Positions 44,428 to 53,912 of a stretch of DNA of 64,000 nucleotides are shown here, in pieces (the stretch's first letter is position 1; every line of letters starts with the position of its first letter). Origin of the DNA: JAJVID01 sp035714085 (lineage in GTDB: Bacteria; Acidobacteriota; Blastocatellia; RBC074); NCBI GenBank assembly GCA_035714085.1, contig DASTMP010000096.1, forward strand, positions 5,589 through 69,588. Reading direction: 5' to 3'. Position numbers and translations under genes: made by a program. The notes under the pieces were generated by a model, which had not been told where the DNA came from, searched no databases, and saw only the letters and a list, made by a program, of their open reading frames with translations.

Positions 44428-45597
44428 ATGCTCCGAGATCAGGACAATTACGCTCCGCCGACCGCGCGCCTCGGACTGCGCGACATGGGTCTTTACAATC
44501 CCTATTTCGACTCCGGCAAATCTAAAAGCTCGCTCGGCTGGGGTCTGGTATGGATGGTCTTCGCCGTGGTTGGGCTGACGTTGGCGGGGCTGACCGTCTA
44601 TGGTGTCGGAGCCGGGGTGGCGTTTGTAGGGACGATATCGGCGATTATCCCGGCCGGCTTTTACCTGGCCGTCTTTTTGTGGCTGGATCGTTATGATCCC
44701 GAGCCGCCCGGAAAATTGATTTTCGCCTTTGTCTGGGGAGCGGTCATCGCCGTCTTCTTCTCCGCGATAGCCAACAGCCTCGCGGCGTTCGCCTTTGGAG
44801 AGACGATGACCGTCATCGTCTCGGCGCCGATCGTCGAAGAGGGCGCCAAGGGCGTCTGCGTGCTGATCGTCGCGTTGTTTTTCCGCAAGGATTTCGACAG
44901 CGTGGTCGATGGCATAGTCTACGCGGGCGTCGTGGCTCTGGGGTTCGCGACGGTGGAGAACATTGAATATTACGACCGGAGCCTGATCGCAGGCGGCGCG
45001 GGCGGCCTGATCGGGACGTTGCTTCTTCGAGGCGTTCTTTCGCCTTATGCGCACGTCTTGTTCACTTGCATGACAGGTATCGGCTTCGGCGTCGCTCGCG
45101 AGACTCACAACGCGGCCCTGAAGGTCGCCGCTCCGGTCATCGGCTATTCCATCGCGGTCTTCCTGCACTCGCTCTGGAATAGCCTGGCCACGCTCAAAGG
45201 CGGCGAGTTTTTTCTCGCCGGGTATTTTCTGATCGAGGCGCCGATGTTCTGCGCCTTCCTTGCCGTGATCATCTATCTGGTTCACCGCGAAGGGCGTATT
45301 CTGAAACAGGCGCTCGCGGTGGAGGTTAAGCGCGGGCTGATCACTCAGCGCCAACTCGACATCGCGATCTCGGTCTTCCGCCGCACCGGGTGGGTCGCCT
45401 CGGCCATCGGCGATGGCCGCCTCTTCGACGCGCGGCGCCAATTTTTACGCTCGGTCGCGAAACTCGGCCTTTGCCACTGGCACGTACAGCGCGCGGCGGA
45501 GGCCGGCGCGGAGACCGCCAGCTTTCCATTGATCTATCAATTTCAGGCCGAAGTCTTTTCCTTGCGGGATCAAGTCGAAATAGGTCTGAGGTCTTGA
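44428..45597 (+). CDS. PrsW family intramembrane metalloprotease
   Basis: From the ATG at 44428 the product is 389 residues with about eight membrane helices. The PrsW signatures are all present: PIVEEGAKG (EExxK at 137-141), FATVENIEYYD (Glu177), HVLFTCMTGIGFG (His209) and HSLWN (His247). The family performs site-1 cleavage of anti-sigma factors in Bacillus, and related ABI proteases process membrane proteins. An anti-sigma-like membrane protein exists at 19418-20356, but a link is only speculative. The cytosolic tail of about 100 residues after the last helix is extra. In-frame ATGs at 44314 and 44365 are less likely, being before the conserved part. Confidence 0.9.
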   Translation: MLRDQDNYAPPTARLGLRDMGLYNPYFDSGKSKSSLGWGLVWMVFAVVGLTLAGLTVYGVGAGVAFVGTISAIIPAGFYLAVFLWLDRYDPEPPGKLIFAFVWGAVIAVFFSAIANSLAAFAFGETMTVIVSAPIVEEGAKGVCVLIVALFFRKDFDSVVDGIVYAGVVALGFATVENIEYYDRSLIAGGAGGLIGTLLLRGVLSPYAHVLFTCMTGIGFGVARETHNAALKVAAPVIGYSIAVFLHSLWNSLATLKGGEFFLAGYFLIEAPMFCAFLAVIIYLVHREGRILKQALAVEVKRGLITQRQLDIAISVFRRTGWVASAIGDGRLFDARRQFLRSVAKLGLCHWHVQRAAEAGAETASFPLIYQFQAEVFSLRDQVEIGLRS

Positions 45598-45673
45598 AGA
45601 TCTCGGATCATCGGAGGGCTTCGGAGCATCGTTTCGGCCATCGGCGGAAGACTTTAGAACGGATCGGCCCGTA

Positions 45674-45704
45674 TTTTTCTGTCCCGGTTTTGCCAACAGA
45701 AAAA
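45674..45704. terminator. Inverted repeat between convergent genes
   Basis: TTTTTCTGT and ACAGAAAAA flank a 13-base loop between the PrsW gene and the convergent ABC ATPase gene. The poly-T/poly-A ends could serve as a weak terminator in both directions, but the stem is AT-rich. Confidence 0.35.
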
Positions 45705-45735
45705 TGGAGGGCAGAAAAATATATCAGCATAAGTT

Positions 45736-47244
45736 TTAGCTGCTTTTAGCCCCCGTCGCCAGCCGCATGACCTTCTCCTCGGTCGCCTCATCGCCGCCGA
45801 GCTCGCCGGCCACGCGCCCTTCGTGAAACACGGCGACGCGGTCGCTCATCCCCAGGATTTCGGGCAACTCCGAAGAGATCATAATCACCGCGCCGCCCGC
45901 CTCGGTGAAGCGCCGGAGCAGGCGGTGTATTTCCGATTTCGATCCGACATCGACGCCGCGCGTCGGCTCATCTACGATCAACACGCGCGGGCGCGTCGCC
46001 AGCCATTTCGCCAGCAGGACCTTTTGCTGATTGCCTCCAGACAGGGCGCCGACGGCCCGTTCCAGATCGGGAGTCTTGATCGCCAGGTCGCGTGTGAAGC
46101 CGGCGCTCAGCCGTTGTTCGACAGAACGACGCATCAGGCCGGCGCCGCTGCATTCTTTCAGACTCGCGGCGATGATGTTCGCCCTCACGCTTTGCGCCAG
46201 GAACAGCCCCTGATATTTGCGGTCTTCAGGCGAGTAGACGACGCCGAGGCGCATCGCGCCACGCGGAGAATCGATTCGGACTCGCTCGCCGCCGATCAAA
46301 ACGGCGCCGCCATCGAGCCTCGCGTGACCGATCGCCGCCATCATCGCCTCAGTGCGGCCCGAACCGATCAACCCCGCAAGCCCCAGAATCTCGCCTCGGC
46401 GAACCGTCAAATTCACGTCTTTGAATTTGCCGCGGGCCGTCAGGCCGCGCAACTCGAAGACGACTTCGCCCGCGCGACTCGCTTTCGGCGGATAGAGCTT
46501 TTCAAGCTCGCGTCCGACCATCATCTTGATGAGCTCGCTGGCGTCGGTTTCGCCGCGCTCCCGCGTCCCGACCAGTCGCCCGTCGCGCAGAACCGTGACA
46601 CGGTCGGCGATCCGGAAGATCTCGTCCATCCTGTGCGTGATGTAGATCAGGCCGAGTCCGCGATCGGCGAGCCGCCGCAGCAGCTTGAAGAGAATTTCGA
46701 CTTCATGTGTTTCGAGCGATGACGTGGGTTCGTCCAGGACGAGCATCTTCGCCTCGACCGCAAGCGCCTTCGCGATCTCGACGATCTGGCGTTTGGCCAG
46801 GCTCAGGCCTTTGACCGGCGCGTCGGGCGCTATCTCCAACTCGAACTGATCGAGCAGTTCTTTCGCCTTAGCGTTCAGCTTGCGCCAATCGATCAGATTG
46901 AGCGGGCCGAATCGTCGCGGCTCGCGCCGGACGAAGATGTTTTCGGCGACCGTCAGGTTCGGCGCGAGACTTAATTCCTGATGCACAAGGCTGAAGCCGA
47001 GCGCCTGGGCCTCCGCCGCATTTTGCGGATTGATCTCGCGCCCGTCGAAGATGACCTCGCCGCCGTCTTTCATCACGATTCCGGCGAGGATCTTCATTAA
47101 TGTGGATTTCCCCGCGCCGTTTTCGCCCACCAGCGCATGAACCTCGCCGCGCTGCGCCGCGAAATCCACCCCGCCGAGCGCCTGCGCGCCGGGGAAGGAT
47201 TTCGTTATCCCGCGCATTTCAAGAATGATGGATTGATCGTTCAT
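45736..47244 (-). CDS. Sugar ABC transporter ATP-binding protein (RbsA/MglA-like, two ATPase domains)
   Basis: The 502-residue protein has two fused nucleotide-binding domains. Domain 1 has Walker A GENGAGKSTLMKIL, signature LSLAKRQIVEIAKAL and Walker B MLVLDEPTSSLE. Domain 2 has the degenerate Walker A GLIGSGRTEAMMAA usual for this family, signature LSGGNQQKVLLAKWL, and Walker B VLIVDEPTRGVDVG. These proteins power uptake of ribose, galactose, xylose or similar sugars. The permease and binding-protein genes expected beside it are not in the window; upstream lies a palindrome and an unrelated gene, so it is an orphan here. Confidence 0.95.
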   Translation of the reverse strand: MNDQSIILEMRGITKSFPGAQALGGVDFAAQRGEVHALVGENGAGKSTLMKILAGIVMKDGGEVIFDGREINPQNAAEAQALGFSLVHQELSLAPNLTVAENIFVRREPRRFGPLNLIDWRKLNAKAKELLDQFELEIAPDAPVKGLSLAKRQIVEIAKALAVEAKMLVLDEPTSSLETHEVEILFKLLRRLADRGLGLIYITHRMDEIFRIADRVTVLRDGRLVGTRERGETDASELIKMMVGRELEKLYPPKASRAGEVVFELRGLTARGKFKDVNLTVRRGEILGLAGLIGSGRTEAMMAAIGHARLDGGAVLIGGERVRIDSPRGAMRLGVVYSPEDRKYQGLFLAQSVRANIIAASLKECSGAGLMRRSVEQRLSAGFTRDLAIKTPDLERAVGALSGGNQQKVLLAKWLATRPRVLIVDEPTRGVDVGSKSEIHRLLRRFTEAGGAVIMISSELPEILGMSDRVAVFHEGRVAGELGGDEATEEKVMRLATGAKSS

Positions 47245-47255
47245 TTGGAATTAGC

Positions 47256-47400
47256 CACAGAGCCACAGAGAGGAAGATGGGGGACAGGGAGACACGGGGA
47301 CAAGGAGATAGGGAGATAAGGCGCTTTTCCCCTTTTCCCCTTTTCCCCTTTTCCCCTTTTCTCCCTGTCTCCTTTTCTCCTTGTCTCCTTCTCGGTGGCT
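47256..47400. repeat. Palindrome with CACAGAG/TTTTCCCC tandem words
   Basis: A left arm of AGCCACAGAGCCACAGAG followed by GGGGACA/GGAGATA words faces TTTTCCCC repeated about four times and CTCCTTGTCTCC/CTCGGTGGCT. The stop codon of the 47399-48178 gene straddles its right edge. Confidence 0.8.
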
Positions 47401-48178
47401 ACCTTGCCGCTTCTAAGTCGGCGTCGAAAAGCTTCGTCAATCCGGCGCCGCGTTTTTCCTCATCGTAAAGGATGATGACCAGACCACTCCAGGGTTTGAT
47501 CTCCTTCGCCCTGCCACTGCTGATTATGATATTAGGCTCGGGATATTTGTATACTTCGTCTTTGCGGACTCGCCACTCGCCATTCACCGCGCGCCGCAGC
47601 GTCTCACCGTAATACGCCGTTAGCTCCTGAAACAATTGCGGATCGGTCTGCATCGTCGAATGCGATCTCAGATAACTGGCCAGATAAGCGTCGACGCGCT
47701 TCAAGCTCGCGCGCGAATAATCGAGTTTGCCGGCGCCCAGGCGCAGGCGTTTTTCGAGCCTCTCGACCAATTGCGGAATGTCGCCGACCAGCTTGTGGCC
47801 GTCTGGGATCAAATCTTCGAGCACGTGGGGAACGCGGTTCGATTCCTTATAAGCCAGTTCCGATTCGTAAAGCATGCCGTAACCGGGCACGGTCGTCGCC
47901 TTCAATCTCCTTCGCGGATCGGGCGCGGTTATCGGGTAATAGAGTTCGAGCACCTGCCCGCCGCTCAATTTCGTTCTGCTGAATTTTCCGGGTTGTTTGC
48001 TCAAATTGCCTTCGTTTTCGTTGGCGAGCAACTTTTGGGCCTCGGCGAAGCCGATCTTACGCGGCGCCGGTCTCTTTGGATATCTCGATGGTTGGCTTAA
48101 AGGGTTTATCTCGAGTGAGAGGATCAAAAGGGCGGCGATCAATGAAAGCCGCACGATCTGAGAAGGCGAATATTGCAA
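47399..48178 (-). CDS. Exported protein of unknown function
   Basis: The 259-residue protein has an N-terminal hydrophobic segment (VRLSLIAALLILSLEINPL), then a mixed alpha/beta region without recognised motifs. Notable segments are FAEAQKLLANENEGNLSK, GYGMLYESELAYKESNRVPHVLEDLIPDG and LDYSRASLKRVDAYLASYLRSH. The C-terminal half (YYGETLRRAVNGEWRV, PWSGLVIILYDEEKRG) resembles proteins of the DUF3806/Imm-like type, but I cannot name a family. The final codons abut a palindromic repeat. Confidence 0.65.
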   Translation of the reverse strand: MQYSPSQIVRLSLIAALLILSLEINPLSQPSRYPKRPAPRKIGFAEAQKLLANENEGNLSKQPGKFSRTKLSGGQVLELYYPITAPDPRRRLKATTVPGYGMLYESELAYKESNRVPHVLEDLIPDGHKLVGDIPQLVERLEKRLRLGAGKLDYSRASLKRVDAYLASYLRSHSTMQTDPQLFQELTAYYGETLRRAVNGEWRVRKDEVYKYPEPNIIISSGRAKEIKPWSGLVIILYDEEKRGAGLTKLFDADLEAAR

Positions 48179-48216
48179 GCGGAAACTCCTTTGCTTGATG
48201 TTTGTATTGCCGGTAC

Positions 48217-48306
48217 AGTACCGCGGGCGGTAGCGAGCAGGTTTCCATAATGAGCCGCCATAATGAGCTGATTGATAGAAACCTGCTCGCTACCGCCCGC
48301 GGTACC
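48217..48306. repeat. GTACCGC palindromic repeat, second copy
   Basis: ACCGCGGGCGGTAGCGAGCA and GGTTTC face GAAACC and TGCTCGCTACCGCCCGCGGT around a centre containing CATAATGAGC twice. It is related to 19237-19307. It lies in the divergent gap before waaA. Confidence 0.88.
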
Positions 48307-48382
48307 GTAAGATGGTTGTAGAGGAGCGAGGCCGGCGATGACTTTATATAAGCCGCCCGCAGCGGGTCAAGGAAACCAAAAG

Positions 48383-49699
48383 ATGCGTTTCATTTACAGC
48401 TTACTGCTCGTCATCGCGATTGTCGCGATGCTTCCTTATTTCATCTACCAGGCCATATTCAATCGCAAATACGTGGGCGGCCTCAGTCAGCGCCTGTGGC
48501 TCTTGCCGGAGGCGCCGCACGAAGAGTTGAACGAGAAATGGGGATCGGGCTTGCGCCCGGCGGTCTGGATTCACGCGGTTTCGGTCGGAGAGGCGCTGGC
48601 CGCGAAGCCGCTTGTCGCCGCCTTGAAGGCGCGCTTTCCGCAAAATCGCCTGATCGTCTCGACCACGACCGCCACAGGGCAGGCCGTCGCGCGTTCGCGT
48701 GTGACCGAAGCCGACGGGGTTTGTTATTTTCCGTTCGACTGGAGCTTCAGTGTCCGGCGCGCGCTCGACGCGATCAGGCCGCGGGTGGTCGTCCTGATGG
48801 AGTCGGAGCTGTGGCTCAATTTTTTGAGCGAATGCGAAGCGAGGGGGATCCCGGTGGTCGTCGCGAACGGACGCGTCTCCGATCGCTCATTCACGCGTTC
48901 GCGGAAGTTCGGCTTCTTCGTCAGGCGTTTATACGGCCTTGTCACGCGGTTCGGCATGCAGAGCCGCCTCGACGCCGACCGCGCAATCGAGTTGGGCGCG
49001 CCCGCCGACCGCGTCGCCGTCGCGGGGAACCTCAAATTCGAGATCGGTGGTATGAACGATTCGCCGAAGGTCGTCGAGACCGCGAAAACCCTCGCGCTAG
49101 ATTCTGCGCCGCTCGTCATCGCGGGCAGCACGACCGAAGGGGAGGAAGAAATGGTCATCGCCGCGTTCGAAGGATTGCGAAATGAGAATGTCTTCGGGCG
49201 GGTTCGATTGCTAATCGCCCCGCGACACCCTGAGAGGTTCGACGCCGTGACGCGGTCGCTCAAATCCTCGCGACTGCGAGTGGCGCGCCGTTCATCGCCG
49301 GAGGGAGATTGCGGGGCCGCCGACGTGATCCTGCTCGACACGGTCGGGGAACTGGCCGCCCTCTACCGCTTCGCTTCGGCAGTCTTCGTCGGTGGAAGCC
49401 TCGTCCCGAAAGGCGGACACAACATTCTGGAGCCGGCGCTCTACGCGAAGCCGATCATTGTCGGGCCGCACATGGAGAATTTTCGCGAGATCACGGCGGA
49501 GTTTCTTCGCCGAGGCGGGCTTCTTCAATTGCGCGGCGCCGATGCTCAGGCGTTGACTGAGGAATTGCGGGGCGCGTTTGCGCGTCTGCTGAACGATGAA
49601 CATTACGCTGAGACGCTCGGCTCGAACGCCCGCCGCGCGATCGACGAAAATCGCGGCGCGACGGCGCGGACCGTCGAGATCATCGCGGAGTACCTATAG
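48383..49699 (+). CDS. waaA: 3-deoxy-D-manno-octulosonic acid (Kdo) transferase
   Basis: The 438-residue protein is a GT30 glycosyltransferase. It transfers Kdo from CMP-Kdo to lipid IV-A at the cytoplasmic face of the inner membrane. Seen are an N-terminal membrane anchor (FIYSLLLVIAIVAMLPYFIYQ), AVWIHAVSVGEALAAKPLV with the catalytic Glu region, VVVLMESELWLNFL, GNLKFEIG, VIAGSTTEGEEE, IAPRHPERFDAV, and the nucleotide-binding FVGGSLVPKGGHNILEPALYAKP. The start at 48383 follows AAGGAAACC. It is followed by lpxK on the same strand, separated only by a palindrome, as in a lipid A gene cluster. Confidence 0.97.
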   Translation: MRFIYSLLLVIAIVAMLPYFIYQAIFNRKYVGGLSQRLWLLPEAPHEELNEKWGSGLRPAVWIHAVSVGEALAAKPLVAALKARFPQNRLIVSTTTATGQAVARSRVTEADGVCYFPFDWSFSVRRALDAIRPRVVVLMESELWLNFLSECEARGIPVVVANGRVSDRSFTRSRKFGFFVRRLYGLVTRFGMQSRLDADRAIELGAPADRVAVAGNLKFEIGGMNDSPKVVETAKTLALDSAPLVIAGSTTEGEEEMVIAAFEGLRNENVFGRVRLLIAPRHPERFDAVTRSLKSSRLRVARRSSPEGDCGAADVILLDTVGELAALYRFASAVFVGGSLVPKGGHNILEPALYAKPIIVGPHMENFREITAEFLRRGGLLQLRGADAQALTEELRGAFARLLNDEHYAETLGSNARRAIDENRGATARTVEIIAEYL

Positions 49700-49727
49700 T
49701 CAACAAATTGAGATGAACGAAGAGATC

Positions 49728-49831
49728 CATTTGTCATTGTTCATTTGTCATTTGACATCTGTCATTGCCCGGAAATCTTCCAATGTTCAAACAATGTCAA
49801 ATGACAACTGAACAATGACAAATGACAAATG
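49728..49831. repeat. Palindrome with TTTGTCA heptamer words
   Basis: CATTTGTCATTGTTCATTTG followed by TCATTTGACAT faces ATGTCAAATGACAACTGAAC and AATGACAAATG. Words recur every seven bases. The last ATG of the right arm is the first candidate start codon of lpxK. Confidence 0.88.
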
Positions 49832-50932
49832 TATATGTTTCTGCCGCCTGTGACTCATCCCTTCCTTTACGCTCCCGCCAAACTTTACGAACTGGGCGTG
49901 CGTGCGCGCGCCGCGTTATACGAAAACAACCTTCTCGAGACGCGGAGTCTGAACGCGCCGGTAATCAGCGTCGGCAATTTGACCGTAGGCGGCTCGGGCA
50001 AAACGCCATGCGTGGCTTTCCTCGCCCGCTTTCTTCGCGACGAAGGATGTGAGGTCGCCGTCCTCAGTCGCGGCTACAAGCGCGAGAGCCGGGGCCGCGT
50101 CGAGGTGTCGAACGGGAGGGAGATTCTATGCGGGCCGAATGAGTCGGGTGATGAGCCTTTTCTGCTGGCGAATCTCTGCCCGGGCGCGCGCGTTGTCGTA
50201 GATCGCGATCGTTACGCCGCGGGCAAGTGGCTTGAAGATCGCATGCGGATTTCGGTCTTCATTCTGGACGACGGGTATCAACACCTGCGGCTGGCTCGCG
50301 ATTTGAACTTGCTGCTGATAGACGCCTCCGAACCGCTCGATCAGGCGAAGGTGATCCCGTTCGGCCGTTTGCGCGAGCCGATAACCGCGATGCGACGCGC
50401 CGACGCGGTTATTGTCACGCGCAGCGATCAGCCGTTCGATCGCCATGCGCTCGAACATGCGATCGGAAGATTCGCCCGCGCGGACACGCCGGTTTTTTAC
50501 GCGCGCCATAAGATGACGGAGTTGATCCGGCTAGACGGCGCCGGGGTCGTCAGCCCCGTCGATTTTGCGCGGAAGCGGGTCGCCGCAATGTCGGGTGTCG
50601 CGCGTCCGGACCGCTTCGTCGCCGATCTTGAAGGTCTCGGAATGGAGATTGCCCTGCGGCGCGATTTCGATGATCATCACCGCTACACGCGCAAGGAGTT
50701 GTCGGAAATTGTCGAACGCGCGCGGGAAGCGCGGGCCGAGGCGGTTATCACGACGGAGAAGGACGCGGCCAATCTGCCCGCCGGTTTCGCGGGATCGTCA
50801 GCGACGCCTGTTTTCGCGGCCCGCATCGAGTTCCTATGCGATAATGATGATGCGCTGAAAGACCTGGTCAGATATCAGCTATCAGGTGTCAGGTGTCAGA
50901 AGGAAGATGACAACCTGGAACCTGGAATCTGA
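49829..50932 (+). CDS. lpxK: Tetraacyldisaccharide 4'-kinase
   Basis: The 367-residue protein phosphorylates the 4' position of the lipid A disaccharide precursor. Family features are VISVGNLTVGGSGKTP with the P-loop (about 46-60), VAVLSRGYKRESRG, VVVDRDRYAAGKW, FILDDGYQHLRLARDLNLLLID and VITTEKDAANLP. Start ATG 49829 lies at the very end of a heptamer palindrome; a second ATG at 49835 is possible. The last residues (LSGVRCQKEDDNLEPGI) come from the next palindrome (50880-50954). The gene is thus framed on both sides by repeat-derived codons. Confidence 0.94.
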   Translation: MYMFLPPVTHPFLYAPAKLYELGVRARAALYENNLLETRSLNAPVISVGNLTVGGSGKTPCVAFLARFLRDEGCEVAVLSRGYKRESRGRVEVSNGREILCGPNESGDEPFLLANLCPGARVVVDRDRYAAGKWLEDRMRISVFILDDGYQHLRLARDLNLLLIDASEPLDQAKVIPFGRLREPITAMRRADAVIVTRSDQPFDRHALEHAIGRFARADTPVFYARHKMTELIRLDGAGVVSPVDFARKRVAAMSGVARPDRFVADLEGLGMEIALRRDFDDHHRYTRKELSEIVERAREARAEAVITTEKDAANLPAGFAGSSATPVFAARIEFLCDNDDALKDLVRYQLSGVRCQKEDDNLEPGI

Positions 50933-50954
50933 AACCTGGAACCTGACACCTGGG
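50880..50954. repeat. Palindrome with GGTGTCA heptamer words
   Basis: TCAGGTGTCAGGTGTCAG faces CTGAAACCTGGAACCTGACA and CCTG, with extra GGAACCT words on the right. It encodes the end of lpxK and ends just before the Xer recombinase ribosome-binding site. A related element is at 53913-54060. Confidence 0.82.
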
Positions 50955-50961
50955 GGTGAGG

Positions 50962-51879
50962 ATGCAAAAATACATTGATGATTTCATCAAACATTTGAAA
51001 TACGAACGCAACGCATCCGACCACACGTTGCGCAATTACGAAAGCGACCTCGTCCAGTTTTACGACCACGTCGCGCCGCCCGACAGCAAAGGCTTCCGCC
51101 GCGCGGTGGACATCCACGACATCGACCATCTGACAATCCGCGAATACATGGCCTCGCTGTACGAGCAGAACAAGAAGAAAAGCTCGATTCACCGCAAGGT
51201 GGCTGCGCTCAGAACTTTCTTTCGCCACCTCTGCCGCGAAGGGATACTCGAAGCGAATCCGGCAAGCCTGGTGCACAGCCCGCGCGTCGAAAGCAAGCTC
51301 CCGAACCACTTGACCATCGAGCAGATGATCAAATTCATCGAGACACCCGAAACCGACTCGGCGCTCGGGCTTCGCGACCGCGCGATCCTGGAACTGCTAT
51401 ACGCCAGCGGCATCCGCGTTTCCGAGCTGGTCAACCTCAACCTCACCGACATTGACTTCAACAACCAGACCCTCCGCGTCAAAGGCAAAGGGCGCAAAGA
51501 GCGAATCGTCCCGTTCGGCGAACACGCCAAGAAGGCTTTACAGGGTTACCTCGGCGTTCGCGGCGAGTTGCTCGCCGAAGCCGATCCTGAAAAGCTCGAT
51601 CCGGCGGCGGTCTTTATGAATTATCAGGGGACGCGCATCACCACGCGGTCGGTCGGAAGGATGGTCGATAAGTATGTCAAGATTTGCTCCGATATTCACC
51701 ACATCAGCCCGCACAGCCTGCGCCATTCCTTCGCCACACACATGCTCGACGCCGGCGCCGACCTCCGCGCGATCCAGGAACTGCTCGGCCACGTCAGGCT
51801 TTCAACTACTCAGCAATACACTCATGTTTCGATGGACAAGCTGATGGAGGTCTACGACAAGGCGCATCCGAAGGCATAG
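50962..51879 (+). CDS. Tyrosine recombinase XerC/XerD family
   Basis: The 305-residue protein has the N-terminal SAM-like DNA-binding domain (1-110) and the catalytic domain. The active-site residues are all present: Arg152 (ASGIRVSEL), Lys174-176 (VKGKGRKE), His251 and Arg254 (HSLRHSF), His277 (LGHVRLSTTQQY) and Tyr286. Full-length similarity to XerC/D suggests chromosome dimer resolution at dif rather than a phage or integron integrase. No dif site was identified. The start is ATG 50962 with GGTGAGG upstream; the frame's first codon at 50956 is GTG. Confidence 0.93.
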   Translation: MQKYIDDFIKHLKYERNASDHTLRNYESDLVQFYDHVAPPDSKGFRRAVDIHDIDHLTIREYMASLYEQNKKKSSIHRKVAALRTFFRHLCREGILEANPASLVHSPRVESKLPNHLTIEQMIKFIETPETDSALGLRDRAILELLYASGIRVSELVNLNLTDIDFNNQTLRVKGKGRKERIVPFGEHAKKALQGYLGVRGELLAEADPEKLDPAAVFMNYQGTRITTRSVGRMVDKYVKICSDIHHISPHSLRHSFATHMLDAGADLRAIQELLGHVRLSTTQQYTHVSMDKLMEVYDKAHPKA

Positions 51880-52006
51880 GTCGAGGATTGAAGATCGAGA
51901 ATAGAGGATCGAAGATCGAGAATAGAGGATCGAGGATGGAAGATGGCTATACGCGCAATGACGCGAACCTCGATCTTCGATCTTCGATCTTCTATATTCT
52001 ATATTC
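51880..52006. repeat. Palindrome with GATCGAA/GATCGAG words
   Basis: GGATTGAAGATCGAGAATAG followed by AGGATCGAAGATCGAGAA faces CTCGATCTTCGATCTTCGAT and CTTCTATATTCTATATTC. It supplies the last residues (YRI) and stop codon of the convergent ROK gene. Confidence 0.85.
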
Positions 52007-52984
52007 GGCGGCCAGCAGCGCGGCGCCGATCACCGAAGCCTCGACTTCCAACTCCGCCGCGACGACCTGGCAATCGCTGACTGACGCCGTGAATCCGCGC
52101 TCGCGGACGCCCTCGGCGATGGAGGCGGTGAGGAACGGTCTCGCAGCCGGAGCGCCGCCGATGGCGACCATCGCCAGGTTGAGCAGGTTTATGACATCGG
52201 CTATGGCCATGGCCATGTAAGCCCCGGTGCGGCTCAGCATCATTTTGGCCAGATCGTCGCCGGCGTGCGCCTGCGTTATGATGTCATCATAAGTGAAGCC
52301 ACCCATCGCCCCGAGTTTGGAGAGCGATGAGGTTCTGTCTTTCTGCAGCCTTTCGCGCGTGCGACGGACGACGCTTTCGGCGGAGGCCATCGCTTGGAGC
52401 GGCACCAGGTTGCCCGGGTGCTCGGCGTAAACGTTCATATTCCCGATCGCGCCCGCCAGCCCCGATTTGCCGCGATGCAGTTGCCCGTTGAGGACTAGGC
52501 CCGCGCTCACGTTGGCGCCGATGTGCAGATAAAGCCAGTCGCTCGAGTCACGCGCAGCCCCAATCGCCATTTCGGCGAAGGCTGCGGCGTTGGCGTTGTT
52601 CTCGAAATGCGTCGGTACGCCGAACGCCTGCATGATTTCCCGGCGCAGATCGATCTCCGCCAGGCTCGGCAGTTGCGCAAGTTCGATAACGCGTTGGTTC
52701 GCCTGATTGACCAGTCCGGGGAAAGCCACGCCGACCGCCGACACCGGCGCCGTCGCTGCCTGGTCTTCCGCCATCTGCCAGGACACCGACAGGATTTGAT
52801 CGGCCAGCGCGCGGGGTCTTTTCCTCGCCTCTTCCGAATAAGGCTCGCGACGGAACGCCAGAACCTGTCCTGCAGGATCAACCGTTCCGACACGAATGTG
52901 GTTACTACCCAGGTCTACTCCAAGCAAGGCGGACTTGTGGGTAGTAGCCTGAGAAGACTGTCGCGGAGCATTTGTTTGTGTCAT
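51992..52984 (-). CDS. ROK family protein (sugar kinase-like) lacking the zinc motif
   Basis: About 330 residues. Seen are phosphate-1 motif ALLGVDLGSNHIRVGTVD, AVGVAFPGLVNQAN, FENNANAAAFAEMAIGAA (sugar-binding Asn-Asn), LHIGANVSAGLVLNGQL, and VVAIGGAPAARPFL near the C-terminus. The canonical ROK segment with His and three Cys (GHxx...CxCGxxGCxE) is absent; the equivalent stretch reads AIGNMNVYAEHPGNL. There is no N-terminal helix-turn-helix. The protein may be a kinase with altered structure or a non-catalytic sensor. Start 52984 is preferred for a weak GGTGAAA site. The stop and last residues come from a palindrome. Confidence 0.85.
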   Translation of the reverse strand: MTQTNAPRQSSQATTHKSALLGVDLGSNHIRVGTVDPAGQVLAFRREPYSEEARKRPRALADQILSVSWQMAEDQAATAPVSAVGVAFPGLVNQANQRVIELAQLPSLAEIDLRREIMQAFGVPTHFENNANAAAFAEMAIGAARDSSDWLYLHIGANVSAGLVLNGQLHRGKSGLAGAIGNMNVYAEHPGNLVPLQAMASAESVVRRTRERLQKDRTSSLSKLGAMGGFTYDDIITQAHAGDDLAKMMLSRTGAYMAMAIADVINLLNLAMVAIGGAPAARPFLTASIAEGVRERGFTASVSDCQVVAAELEVEASVIGAALLAAEYRI

Positions 52985-53192
52985 AGGTTTCACCCGCGGC
53001 GGAATATAACGCCGCACGAAGGGGCTGTCAATTTTCGTACCGCCCCTCCTCGCCTCTCCTTCTCAGGCCCCCTTTAAGTTTTGATTGCTTGCGATGTTAG
53101 GGGGCATCAAGTATCTTTACGCCGCTCACTCGCGTGGTAGTCCCGGCCCATTCGCCTCGCGGTTGAAGTGAGGCGCGGATTGAAACGAAACA

Positions 53193-53909
<717 letters not shown>

Positions 53910-53912
53910 GCG

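Noticed and set aside
50962..51879. Integrase marking a genomic island
   Set aside because: No tRNA-end duplication, phage or plasmid genes flank it; the selC gene 3 kb away shows no attachment-site repeat that I can see.
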